Made by a program: the position numbers and the translations under genes. Under the pieces are notes generated by a model that had not been told where the DNA came from, did not search any database, and worked only from the letters and a program-made list of their open reading frames with translations. From an uncultured Butyrivibrio sp. (GTDB lineage: Bacteria; Bacillota; Clostridia; Lachnospirales; Lachnospiraceae), in NCBI GenBank assembly GCA_945928575.1, contig CAMENP010000008.1, forward strand, positions 1 through 64,000: a stretch of DNA of 64,000 nt. The letters are read 5' to 3'. Positions 36,762 to 44,775 of the stretch are shown here, in pieces (position 1 is the first letter of the stretch; every line of letters starts with the position of its first letter).

Positions 36762-37010
36762 TTATATTAATAGCAGTTCAGTGCCGTTAACAATTCCGGC
36801 CTGTTTAACTGTTAAATTAATATCAACCACTTCTCCTGTTGCACCATAGCACAACACTGCACCCGAAGGATTAAAATCCTCATCCACCAATGAATCAAAT
36901 GCTTTAATGAGCAAGTTTGTCAATTTATATATATAAATTTTCTCCGGTATACGTACTTCGTAATGGGTGCCGGCACCGGGAACATTCACATCAACCAATA
37001 TTCTCTGCAT
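36762..37010 (-). CDS. esaB: EsaB/YukD-type ubiquitin-like T7SS protein
   Basis: An 82-residue protein with the short beta-grasp pattern of YukD/EsaB (ILVDVNVPGAGTHYEVRIPE near the start, NLTVKQAGIVNGTELLLI at the end). In Firmicutes it is a core type VII secretion component and regulator. It overlaps the essC stop as TAATG. Confidence 0.85.
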   Translation of the reverse strand: MQRILVDVNVPGAGTHYEVRIPEKIYIYKLTNLLIKAFDSLVDEDFNPSGAVLCYGATGEVVDINLTVKQAGIVNGTELLLI

Positions 37011-40000
37011 TACTCTTCACCATCCTCTTTAACACTCCGGGTAACAGGCTTAATAACTGTATAATTATCTTTGTTGATAACTAATGAACAATCTCTTCGA
37101 AGATTTTGTGTATCCCGATATGACAGACTATGTCTCAATGTCACCTGGTCACTTATCCCACTACCTACCCATATGTAATTATTCTTATCAGCCTTGTTTG
37201 CAAACCAACTCTCAGAGCTATATATTTTAATTGCATCTATGGTATCGCATAAGATAAAATTAACACTATATTCATGTTCACAGTGTTGTATCAAGACCTT
37301 AAGTTTGTCCTGTCCATCTTCGCTCAGTTTATTCAATACACTCTGCCACTGCATAATGAAATAGAATTTCTGGCCGAATGTAAGTGTACTGTCGTCCTTG
37401 TAACTGTTATTTCTCTCAACCATCATACGGAAGATTTGGACGATTATCTCTTCATCGGTATCTTTGTCCAGAATATATACATCACAGTTGTCTAATCTGC
37501 TTATCAACTCGCACTGTGCCATTCCTACCGCAGCAATCTCGTCCATTGAATTTCCCGAAATTATATTTACGGCAGATGTCCTATAGTTGAAATAAACCGG
37601 CTTTACGAATTCCAAATCGACTCCAATCTGAATTTTATCGATTGTTCCCATTGCTGTTATATCATCCGGTATGAGATTTTCAGGAACAACAGGGACTTTT
37701 ATTATCTCTGCACCACTGTAATCCCTGTTCAATTCGTCTATCAAACCTGATATATACGCCTGCATCTCCTCATCCCTGCATACATGCGCTGTCTGGAATT
37801 CATATGCTCTGTCAGTCATGAATAAACCTCGACCATGTATTTTGGATGGATATACACCTTTTACACTGCCGAGCACAGAAGTGTAATCTGACTTATCATT
37901 CATCTGAAGAACATACTGTTGTCCAAAATTCTGCAGGACTTTGTATTTAACTTCATTTACAGAGGTGGCTGTCACCACGAAATAAATTCTATATTTGGAA
38001 CCCTCTCTCGTAATATATGCAATATCTTCTATTATATCTTCATACAATTCATTAACTGCTGCATAATTATCTATTATCGTAATGATCGAACTGATTGTGT
38101 CACCAGTTGATTTCTCATACAGTTCCGGATTTCCGCCATACTCCGCAAGCAGTTTTTTCCTCTCATTTATCTGCTCTTTCAGAATACGCATTAATCTCGT
38201 AAGCTGTTCTTCATCCGTTGACAATATTACATTACCTACCTGTGGAGCTTTAGAATACATCTGCAATGCCTCAGAACCGAAATCAACTATGAATATATTT
38301 ACCTGCTCCGGCGAATAGTTTTCCAACAGCCCACATATAAATGTATTTAAGAAAAGTTCCTTACCGCTTCCGGCACTGCCATATACAATGGTATTTCCGG
38401 CTTCCGATATATTCAGCGATAAAATATCCTGCTCCTGATTAAAAGGATCGTCATATTCACCAATAATGACTTCAATAGTCCTGTCTTCATGTACATAAGA
38501 ATATTTTTCCGTCAATCCGCTCACCGTTATATATGCCGGTATTTCATCCAGCCATAATTTTCTTACTGAAATATGGTCTTCGTCTGCAATCTCAGACAAA
38601 TAATTAACTATTCCGACTATCTGTTTAATATGTTTCTTATTTTTGACATCTTCCGTTGCTGCCGTTTTAACCTCTTTAACAATTCTTCCGACATTATCGA
38701 TAATCTGAATATCTTCTTCATCCTTTTTGACAATATTATCAGAAGGAACATATGGAGCTCCACACCACGCCGACTGTCCCATATCAAAAAATTCATTGTA
38801 TCCTACCTGAAGATAGAACCTTCCGGTTGCAGATAACTCGGCTGCATCAGGTCTCTTAATCATATCCATACTATCGGATTTCTCCTGAACTTTAAGACAT
38901 ACTCTGAAACGACTGTTGCTCCAAATCTGATCATTAACAACTCCGTTAGGTTTCTGCGTGGCAAGAATAAGATGCACTCCAAGACTTCGTCCGATTCTGG
39001 CTGTACTTATAAGCTGTTCCATGAACTCCGGCTGTTGTGTCTTAAGTTCTGCAAACTCATCTGATATTATGAATAAATGCGGTACCGGTTCACTTACAAT
39101 TCCTTCTCTGTACAATTTCTGATATTTGTATATATCCATTGTACCTTCGTTGGATATCTGTCTGGCTTCATTAAATATTGCCTGTCTTTTCCTAAGCTCA
39201 CTCTGAATGGAGACAAGCGAACGATTAATGGCTGCGCCATCAAGATTTGTAATTGTTCCGGCAAGATGCGGCAGTTTTATTCCTTTATCCTTATTTTCAA
39301 AAGCTCCGGCAAGTCCGCCTCCCTTATAATCGATCAATATAAATGCCACTTCATCGGGATGATAGTTAACAGCCATTGATAATATGTATGTTATAATAAA
39401 TTCACTTTTTCCGGATCCTGTCATTCCCGCAACAAGGCCATGCGGACCCTGGAACTTTTCATGCAGATCCAGATAAAACATGTTTCCGAGTGAATCAACA
39501 CCAACCGGCGCTTTAAGTGTCAAAGTCGGATTATTTTCTTTCCATCTTGTTCTTATATTCAAATGCTCTATCTTGCTTATTTTATACATTTCCAAAAAAG
39601 TAAGCATTGAAGGAAGCTCTTCACTTGATGATGACAAATCCAATTTTATTCCGCTAAGACGTCTTGCAAGATTATCGGCACTATGTATAAGTTTGCTGTC
39701 TGCCTTAAACATCTGACACTGTCCGCTTATGTCTCTTTTGTCGTATACTTTGGAATTATCTCCTGCAATCTCAATTATCTCACTGCATTCTTTAGGAAGA
39801 TTTCTCAACTCATCTGTTATATTTATTATTGAGAATCCATATTCTGCACCGTTTTCATACAGTTTTCTCATTGTCTCACTCTTCTTGGTGAGTTCCTTAC
39901 TTGCGTTAAAGATAATATAATATTGGTTAATTTCCTTTTTATCATCATTCTCATTGTAATTTTCTATAATTTTATCAATTACAGAGAATAATTCATTAGC

Positions 40001-41539
40001 ATCATTTTCATTAGAAGCAAAAAAACGGATATTTCCGGCATTGTCCCATATATGTGGAATCCACTTAATGTAACTCCAGTTAAAAGCCTCTTCCTCATCC
40101 GTTATTACCATAACTTTTACTTCATCATAACTGTAGTCTGATGCTATTCTGATTACCAGGCTTCGTATAAAATCATAGACTTCCTCTGAATTTTCCCCAA
40201 CAATCCCGCTGACCCAGTTTTCAATAAGTGAATATGTAATAGGTACATCTTTTAAAACTCTTGGTGCCTTTGACAATGCCTGTAAATCATCCCATAAATT
40301 GTCTTCTTCTATAGTAAATCCTCTTCCCGGGAAATCTATATCAGCATTCAGTTCAGTATTTCCCGTTCCAATTCTTAAAGTAAGAAAATCCTCCTGTCCT
40401 ATTGAACGTTCCCAAAGGCTTCTCTTAGCAAGCATTATTGTATCTTCACATTCGGACAGTGATATATTATTGTTCTTAAGTATGTCTGACTGTTCTTTAA
40501 TTGCTTTTGTTATCAAATCACGAGTCTCAGTAAGATATTCCTTATATTTATTCTGACGTTTACTTTCTAACTTTATTTTCTGTTTTTTTTCGTATTTTCT
40601 TGTTATTGTAGGCCAAAGTATCATTCCACTCATCATCGCTAACGACATGATCAAAGTTGGAGCAACCGATACCAATGATACATTTCTTCCGATAGCATTT
40701 ATTACTGAAAAAACTGCCGTACTCGCCGATCCCATTCCCATGGTTAGTGACGGACCTATCATCATTGCCATCGGTGTTTTCTCCGTATCCTGAGGTGCAA
40801 TTGGTGGAGATACTTTAAGTTTTAAAGGCTCCGCCCTGCTGGTTAACCTGGGTGAACGATAAAAGAATATTTCTTTTCCCTCTTCATCATCTTCTGATGT
40901 TATAACTGATTCACACTCGGATATATGCATAATTTTTAAAATTGAATTATCATATTCAACTTGCTTATTGGGATTATTAATGCTTATGAAATCACTACCT
41001 ATAATAATCCTAAGGCCCATAATATAAATGATATCTCCGGCCACCAAGGTAGACAGACCTACCCTTTCATTATTCACATATGTACCATTAGTGCTTCCAT
41101 TGTCCTGGATTGTCCACACATCATTGTTTCTCCTAAGAACCGCATGAAATCCTGACACAAATTTATTGTTGTATTTTATAATATTATTATCTTCACGGCC
41201 AATCGTTATATCCATATTAACCGGCACATAAACCCTCACAAATTCTTTACCGGACGATGTATACGTGTCTGCAAAAAGAAGTGTTTTCTCGTCGTCATCT
41301 GTTCTAAGCATATAAGCCATTCCATTAACAAGTTCAACATCTTTAACACTTTCATTATCATAATTATAAAATCCGGCATGCCTGTTGCTCTTAGCTATCC
41401 ATCTATTATCAGATGCTTCAACACAAACAAGATTACGAATCTTACCGTTTACTTCATCCTTTAACCAATACCTTCCTGCAATTTTCTCCGGGAGGACTGT
41501 TTTATACATATATTTATTATTACTCAACACTACTATCAT
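37010..41539 (-). CDS. essC: EssC-type T7SS ATPase with N-terminal FHA domain
   Basis: A 1509-residue FtsK/SpoIIIE-family translocase. An FHA domain lies at about residues 105-185 (IGREDN, GSTNGTYVN) but has VSGFHA where binding-competent domains have SR-H. Two hydrophobic segments lie at about 255-310. The first ATPase domain has a complete Walker A (GMTGSGKS, about 705) and the Walker B-like region ILIDYKGGG. The second has GSAGSGKE, with Glu instead of Ser/Thr after the Lys, and the third (NIISGNSMDEIAAVG) has lost it. It should power export of WXG100/LXG substrates at the membrane. A GGAGG site precedes the start. EsaA, EssA and a clear EssB are absent nearby. Confidence 0.95.
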   Translation of the reverse strand: MIVVLSNNKYMYKTVLPEKIAGRYWLKDEVNGKIRNLVCVEASDNRWIAKSNRHAGFYNYDNESVKDVELVNGMAYMLRTDDDEKTLLFADTYTSSGKEFVRVYVPVNMDITIGREDNNIIKYNNKFVSGFHAVLRRNNDVWTIQDNGSTNGTYVNNERVGLSTLVAGDIIYIMGLRIIIGSDFISINNPNKQVEYDNSILKIMHISECESVITSEDDEEGKEIFFYRSPRLTSRAEPLKLKVSPPIAPQDTEKTPMAMMIGPSLTMGMGSASTAVFSVINAIGRNVSLVSVAPTLIMSLAMMSGMILWPTITRKYEKKQKIKLESKRQNKYKEYLTETRDLITKAIKEQSDILKNNNISLSECEDTIMLAKRSLWERSIGQEDFLTLRIGTGNTELNADIDFPGRGFTIEEDNLWDDLQALSKAPRVLKDVPITYSLIENWVSGIVGENSEEVYDFIRSLVIRIASDYSYDEVKVMVITDEEEAFNWSYIKWIPHIWDNAGNIRFFASNENDANELFSVIDKIIENYNENDDKKEINQYYIIFNASKELTKKSETMRKLYENGAEYGFSIINITDELRNLPKECSEIIEIAGDNSKVYDKRDISGQCQMFKADSKLIHSADNLARRLSGIKLDLSSSSEELPSMLTFLEMYKISKIEHLNIRTRWKENNPTLTLKAPVGVDSLGNMFYLDLHEKFQGPHGLVAGMTGSGKSEFIITYILSMAVNYHPDEVAFILIDYKGGGLAGAFENKDKGIKLPHLAGTITNLDGAAINRSLVSIQSELRKRQAIFNEARQISNEGTMDIYKYQKLYREGIVSEPVPHLFIISDEFAELKTQQPEFMEQLISTARIGRSLGVHLILATQKPNGVVNDQIWSNSRFRVCLKVQEKSDSMDMIKRPDAAELSATGRFYLQVGYNEFFDMGQSAWCGAPYVPSDNIVKKDEEDIQIIDNVGRIVKEVKTAATEDVKNKKHIKQIVGIVNYLSEIADEDHISVRKLWLDEIPAYITVSGLTEKYSYVHEDRTIEVIIGEYDDPFNQEQDILSLNISEAGNTIVYGSAGSGKELFLNTFICGLLENYSPEQVNIFIVDFGSEALQMYSKAPQVGNVILSTDEEQLTRLMRILKEQINERKKLLAEYGGNPELYEKSTGDTISSIITIIDNYAAVNELYEDIIEDIAYITREGSKYRIYFVVTATSVNEVKYKVLQNFGQQYVLQMNDKSDYTSVLGSVKGVYPSKIHGRGLFMTDRAYEFQTAHVCRDEEMQAYISGLIDELNRDYSGAEIIKVPVVPENLIPDDITAMGTIDKIQIGVDLEFVKPVYFNYRTSAVNIISGNSMDEIAAVGMAQCELISRLDNCDVYILDKDTDEEIIVQIFRMMVERNNSYKDDSTLTFGQKFYFIMQWQSVLNKLSEDGQDKLKVLIQHCEHEYSVNFILCDTIDAIKIYSSESWFANKADKNNYIWVGSGISDQVTLRHSLSYRDTQNLRRDCSLVINKDNYTVIKPVTRSVKEDGEE

Positions 41540-41542
41540 AAA

Positions 41543-41959
41543 TTATTCCTCCGTAAACACAACAACTTTATAGTCGCTTCTTCCTATTCTAAAAGTGTCA
41601 TTTTCTCTGATTATTTTTTTTCGTTTAAGCAACTCATTATTAAGATACGTAACCGTTCCGGCAGAAGGCACTATTGAGAAACGTTTCTTATTATCATCAA
41701 ATATGAGTGAGCAATGATTATCGTGTGTTACCAACAAATCATTCTCAATCCTAACATCCATCTGGTAACTATTTCCAATACGATTAATCCCTTTATGTAA
41801 AATGTATTTTTTTCCTTTATTATCGCCAAATATACATTCAATAATTCCTACACATTCCTGAAGATCCAGTTCTTTAGGAAACTCGCCGTTACAGAAAGGA
41901 CATTCATTATATATATCTTCATCATAAAAATGCTTGTTCGGGCACTGTTTTAATCTCAT
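41543..41959 (-). CDS. Small FHA-like protein with zinc-ribbon N-terminus
   Basis: A 138-residue protein. The N-terminus has a CPNKHFYDED...CPFCN motif similar to that of the larger FHA protein at 27695. Residues about 35-135 follow an FHA fold (RIGNS, TYLNNELL, IGRSDYKVV), but the phosphothreonine-binding SRxH is replaced by THDNH, so binding is doubtful. It lies between the LytTR gene and essC. Confidence 0.75.
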   Translation of the reverse strand: MRLKQCPNKHFYDEDIYNECPFCNGEFPKELDLQECVGIIECIFGDNKGKKYILHKGINRIGNSYQMDVRIENDLLVTHDNHCSLIFDDNKKRFSIVPSAGTVTYLNNELLKRKKIIRENDTFRIGRSDYKVVVFTEE

Positions 41960-41972
41960 TTCAAACCTCCGA

Positions 41973-42689
41973 CTAGTTCAATTGCAAATAATCATTAACA
42001 ATTTGAATAACTTCTTTACTCTTGCTTCTGCTTATTGGTACAAACTTATCATTAAACAATACCATTCCCTGTTTGATTAACTTTTTGATCTTATCTTTGT
42101 TTACAATGAAACTTCTATGACACCTTAAGAAATTGCTTTTTAACTTTGCCTGAATCTCATCCAATGTCATATATGTTGTATATTTAGCATCAACAGTATA
42201 AATATGTATAACCCGTAATTCGCTCTCTATATAATATATATCTCTTGCCTTTATAGATATTTTCTTACCTTTATTCTCCGCACTTTTAAATGAAATCAAA
42301 TCTGTCTGTTCTTCTTGGATAATATTCATTAATTTATATATAGAATCTCTGACGTAATCCTCTGAATAGGGTTTTATCAGAAAATACATTGGATCTATTG
42401 TGAATATATCAATTGCGTCTTTCAAATCTGATGATGTAAATATTATCTTAATATTCGCAAACTCCTCCAGAACACTATTGGCGATTCTGATCCCATTATG
42501 TTTTCCCATATCAACGTTAATATATACCGCGTCTACCTCTCCCTTTGCCTCATCAACAACATATGTGATTAAAGAAAAAGGATTGGTATGTTTAGATATA
42601 ATGACCCGCCCATTAAGAATTCTGTTTATTGTATTTTCAAGGACGGACATCTCTTGCACATCTTTATCGCATATTGCTATATGTAACAT
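41973..42689 (-). CDS. LytTR response regulator with pseudo-receiver
   Basis: A 238-residue transcription regulator. Residues about 1-120 form a receiver-like domain: the acidic patch (CDKD), Thr/Ser (FTSS) and Lys (IKPY) are present, but the phospho-acceptor Asp is Asn (YINVDMG where LDIxMP is usual). Residues about 130-235 form a LytTR DNA-binding domain (ARDIYYIES, CHRSFIVN, VPISRSKSKEV). No histidine kinase gene is adjacent. Its own promoter has the paired repeats that also precede the SPFH and LRR genes, so autoregulation and control of these units is likely. Confidence 0.9.
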   Translation of the reverse strand: MLHIAICDKDVQEMSVLENTINRILNGRVIISKHTNPFSLITYVVDEAKGEVDAVYINVDMGKHNGIRIANSVLEEFANIKIIFTSSDLKDAIDIFTIDPMYFLIKPYSEDYVRDSIYKLMNIIQEEQTDLISFKSAENKGKKISIKARDIYYIESELRVIHIYTVDAKYTTYMTLDEIQAKLKSNFLRCHRSFIVNKDKIKKLIKQGMVLFNDKFVPISRSKSKEVIQIVNDYLQLN

Positions 42690-42722
42690 AACCCATACCT
42701 TATCCTATCTTTTGATGATATG

Positions 42723-42791
42723 AATATAGCAGAATTAAATTTATTTTTGGCTAAAATGTAATTTTTGGTCATTTTTATGTAATAATTGGTA
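42723..42791 (-). promoter_or_regulatory. LytTR-type promoter of the T7SS operon
   Basis: Repeats at 42757-42770 (TGTAATTTTTGGTC) and 42778-42791 (TGTAATAATTGGTA), 21 bp apart. On the minus strand an extended -10 TGCTATATT (42723-42731) lies exactly 25 nt beyond the proximal repeat. Confidence 0.78.
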
Positions 42792-42808
42792 AATTTAGGT
42801 AATAAAAT

Positions 42809-42840
42809 AAGAGCTGAAAACATTTTTGCTTTCAGCTCTT
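42809..42840 (-). terminator. Terminator of the Amt-PII gene
   Basis: An 11-bp perfect stem (AAGAGCTGAAA / TTTCAGCTCTT) followed by TATTTTATT on the minus strand, lying between the Amt-PII gene and the LytTR promoter. Confidence 0.88.
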
Positions 42841-42882
42841 AAATATTTAACATTTATATCATTCTGGTTTAACTTGGTATAG

Positions 42883-44613
42883 TTATTTCTCCTCATCCTG
42901 CAGCGCGTCGAATCCGTGCTCGCCGGTGCGGACCTTGACGACATCGCGTACATCGTAGATGAATATCTTGCCGTCGCCAATGTTGCCGGTGTAGAGAACC
43001 TTCTGAACCGTGGTTACAAGAGTGTTGACCGGAATCTTGGAGATTACGACATCAATCTTGATTTTCGGCAGGAGGCGGGTCTCGATAGGTGCGCCACGGA
43101 AGAATGCCTTGTGGCCTTTCTGGACGCCGTAACCGAAGACATTGGTTACCGTCATACCGGTTATTCCGATTGATTCAAGTGCATCCTGCAGCTGCGAGAA
43201 TTTCGACTGGTTCATGATGATCGTTGCCTTGCTTATGCCGCTGTCGATTGCTTCGTGATGTTCGACCACGACGGCCTCATTAACAGGAACTTTGGCAGGT
43301 GCGTCGGACGCCTCGGTCGGAGCCTCATCATCATAGTCGGACATCTCGGTTACAAGGGCAAAATCAGGATATGCGATGTTGCCGTGCTCACCGATGTCAA
43401 GACCTGCGATTTCTTCCTTGGCCGTAACACGGATGCCGATGGTTTTCTTGAGGATGAACCATGTGAGGGAAGCTGCCGCAAATACAAATGCGCCGACTGC
43501 CACGATTCCGAGAAGCTCCGTGCCGAGGAGTTTTGCTCCGCCGCCATAGAAAAGACCGTTTACGGTAGAAAGGCTTGTCGCACCCTCTTTGGCAAAAAGA
43601 CCAACACAGATTGTACCGAATACGCCACAGCCGAGATGGACTGAAGTTGCGCCGACAGGGTCATCAATTCCGAGGCGGTCGAAGAAACCGACAAGAAGAA
43701 CTACAATTACGCCGGCAACGGCTCCGATAAGGAGTGAAACCGGTATGCTTACATAAGCGCAGCTTGCTGTGATTCCGACGAGACCTGCGAGACAGCCGTT
43801 GACTGTCATGCCAAGGTCGGGCTTGCCGATAACTATCCATGAAGCTATCGTAGATGTAAGAACAGCCGCTACAGCTGAAGCATTGGTTGTAAAAAGTATG
43901 TGCATTACATCGGACGGGTTCTGGAAACTCATTGTTGAGCCCGGATTGAAACCGAACCATCCAAGCCACAGAACAAAAAGACCGATAACGGCGAGTGACA
44001 TATTGTGACCCGGAATTGCACGAGGTTTGCCGTCCTTGCCGTATTTGCCGATACGAGGTCCAAGGATGAGTGCTCCGGAGAGAGCTGCCCAGCCGCCGAC
44101 CGAATGGACTACGGTGTCACCTGCGAAATCCTGGAAACCGAGTTTTGCAAGCCAGCCGCCGCCCCAGATCCAGTGGCCGATGATAGGATATATTATAATT
44201 GTGAGCACGAACGAGAAAATAATGAATGAAACATATTTAATTCGCTCGGCAACCGCTCCGGAAACAATGGTTGCTGCGGTTCCGCAGAATACCATCTGGA
44301 AAAATACCTTGCCCCAGAACGGAACACTTGATGTCAGTGTGTTGTCATAAAATGAATTGTCGGACGAGCCAAGAATAAATAATGACTTTGTTCCGATGAA
44401 CGGATTATCGCCTCCGAACATAAGGCCCCAGCCGAGAAGCAGATAACCTATTGATGATACAGCAAATACGATAAAGTTCTTTGAAAGAATATTTACCGTA
44501 TTTTTGGATCTGGCAAATCCGGCTTCAACTGCCGCAAAACCAAGATTCATGAAGAATACAAGGATTGCTGCCAGAAATACCCAGAATGTGTCGATGATTG
44601 AAAAATCTCCCAT
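42883..44613 (-). CDS. amt: Ammonium transporter fused to a PII-like domain
   Basis: About 576 residues. The first ~410 residues are an Amt/Mep/Rh ammonium channel with 11 or so membrane helices (starting MGDFSIIDTFWVFLAAILVF). After an acidic linker, the last ~110 residues form a PII (GlnB/GlnK) domain (GVQKGHKAFFRGAPIETRL), so ammonium uptake is probably self-regulated. The T-loop Tyr normally uridylylated is Phe here (AFFRG). The start at 44613 has AAAGGAGG before it; an upstream in-frame codon at 44682 lies within the leader hairpin and is rejected. Preceded by a strong promoter and attenuator-like leader. Confidence 0.93.
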   Translation of the reverse strand: MGDFSIIDTFWVFLAAILVFFMNLGFAAVEAGFARSKNTVNILSKNFIVFAVSSIGYLLLGWGLMFGGDNPFIGTKSLFILGSSDNSFYDNTLTSSVPFWGKVFFQMVFCGTAATIVSGAVAERIKYVSFIIFSFVLTIIIYPIIGHWIWGGGWLAKLGFQDFAGDTVVHSVGGWAALSGALILGPRIGKYGKDGKPRAIPGHNMSLAVIGLFVLWLGWFGFNPGSTMSFQNPSDVMHILFTTNASAVAAVLTSTIASWIVIGKPDLGMTVNGCLAGLVGITASCAYVSIPVSLLIGAVAGVIVVLLVGFFDRLGIDDPVGATSVHLGCGVFGTICVGLFAKEGATSLSTVNGLFYGGGAKLLGTELLGIVAVGAFVFAAASLTWFILKKTIGIRVTAKEEIAGLDIGEHGNIAYPDFALVTEMSDYDDEAPTEASDAPAKVPVNEAVVVEHHEAIDSGISKATIIMNQSKFSQLQDALESIGITGMTVTNVFGYGVQKGHKAFFRGAPIETRLLPKIKIDVVISKIPVNTLVTTVQKVLYTGNIGDGKIFIYDVRDVVKVRTGEHGFDALQDEEK

Positions 44614-44629
44614 TTTTCTTCCTCCTTTT

Positions 44630-44682
44630 CCTAAATAAAAAAAGACAAAGGTGACCTTTATCAGGCACCTTTGCCTCTTCAT
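44630..44682 (-). promoter_or_regulatory. Amt-PII leader with candidate attenuator
   Basis: The leader RNA contains an intrinsic terminator: stem CAAAGGTG / CACCTTTG (44646-44653 and 44666-44673) followed by TCTTTTTTT on the minus strand. An alternative small hairpin, AGGC-AAAGGT-GCCT, overlaps its 5' arm and has a six-base loop with A1 and G4, the pattern of ANTAR-protein targets. Only one such hairpin is clear, so this is a candidate. Confidence 0.5.
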
Positions 44683-44693
44683 TTAATGACTAC

Positions 44694-44722
44694 GTTATAT
44701 CACTTTAAAATAATAAAGTCAA
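44694..44722 (-). promoter_or_regulatory. Promoter of the Amt-PII gene
   Basis: On the minus strand, TTGACT (44717-44722) and TATAAC (44694-44699) are separated by 17 nt. Near-consensus housekeeping promoter placed about 20 nt before the leader hairpin. Confidence 0.82.
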
Positions 44723-44775
44723 TACCCTGATTGAATTTATTTTACAAAAGTCGGAAGCAATGTGGCATTATTTTA

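Noticed and set aside
44630..44682. Glutamine riboswitch before the ammonium transporter
   Set aside because: Leader is too short and lacks the known motif; a simple attenuator fits better.
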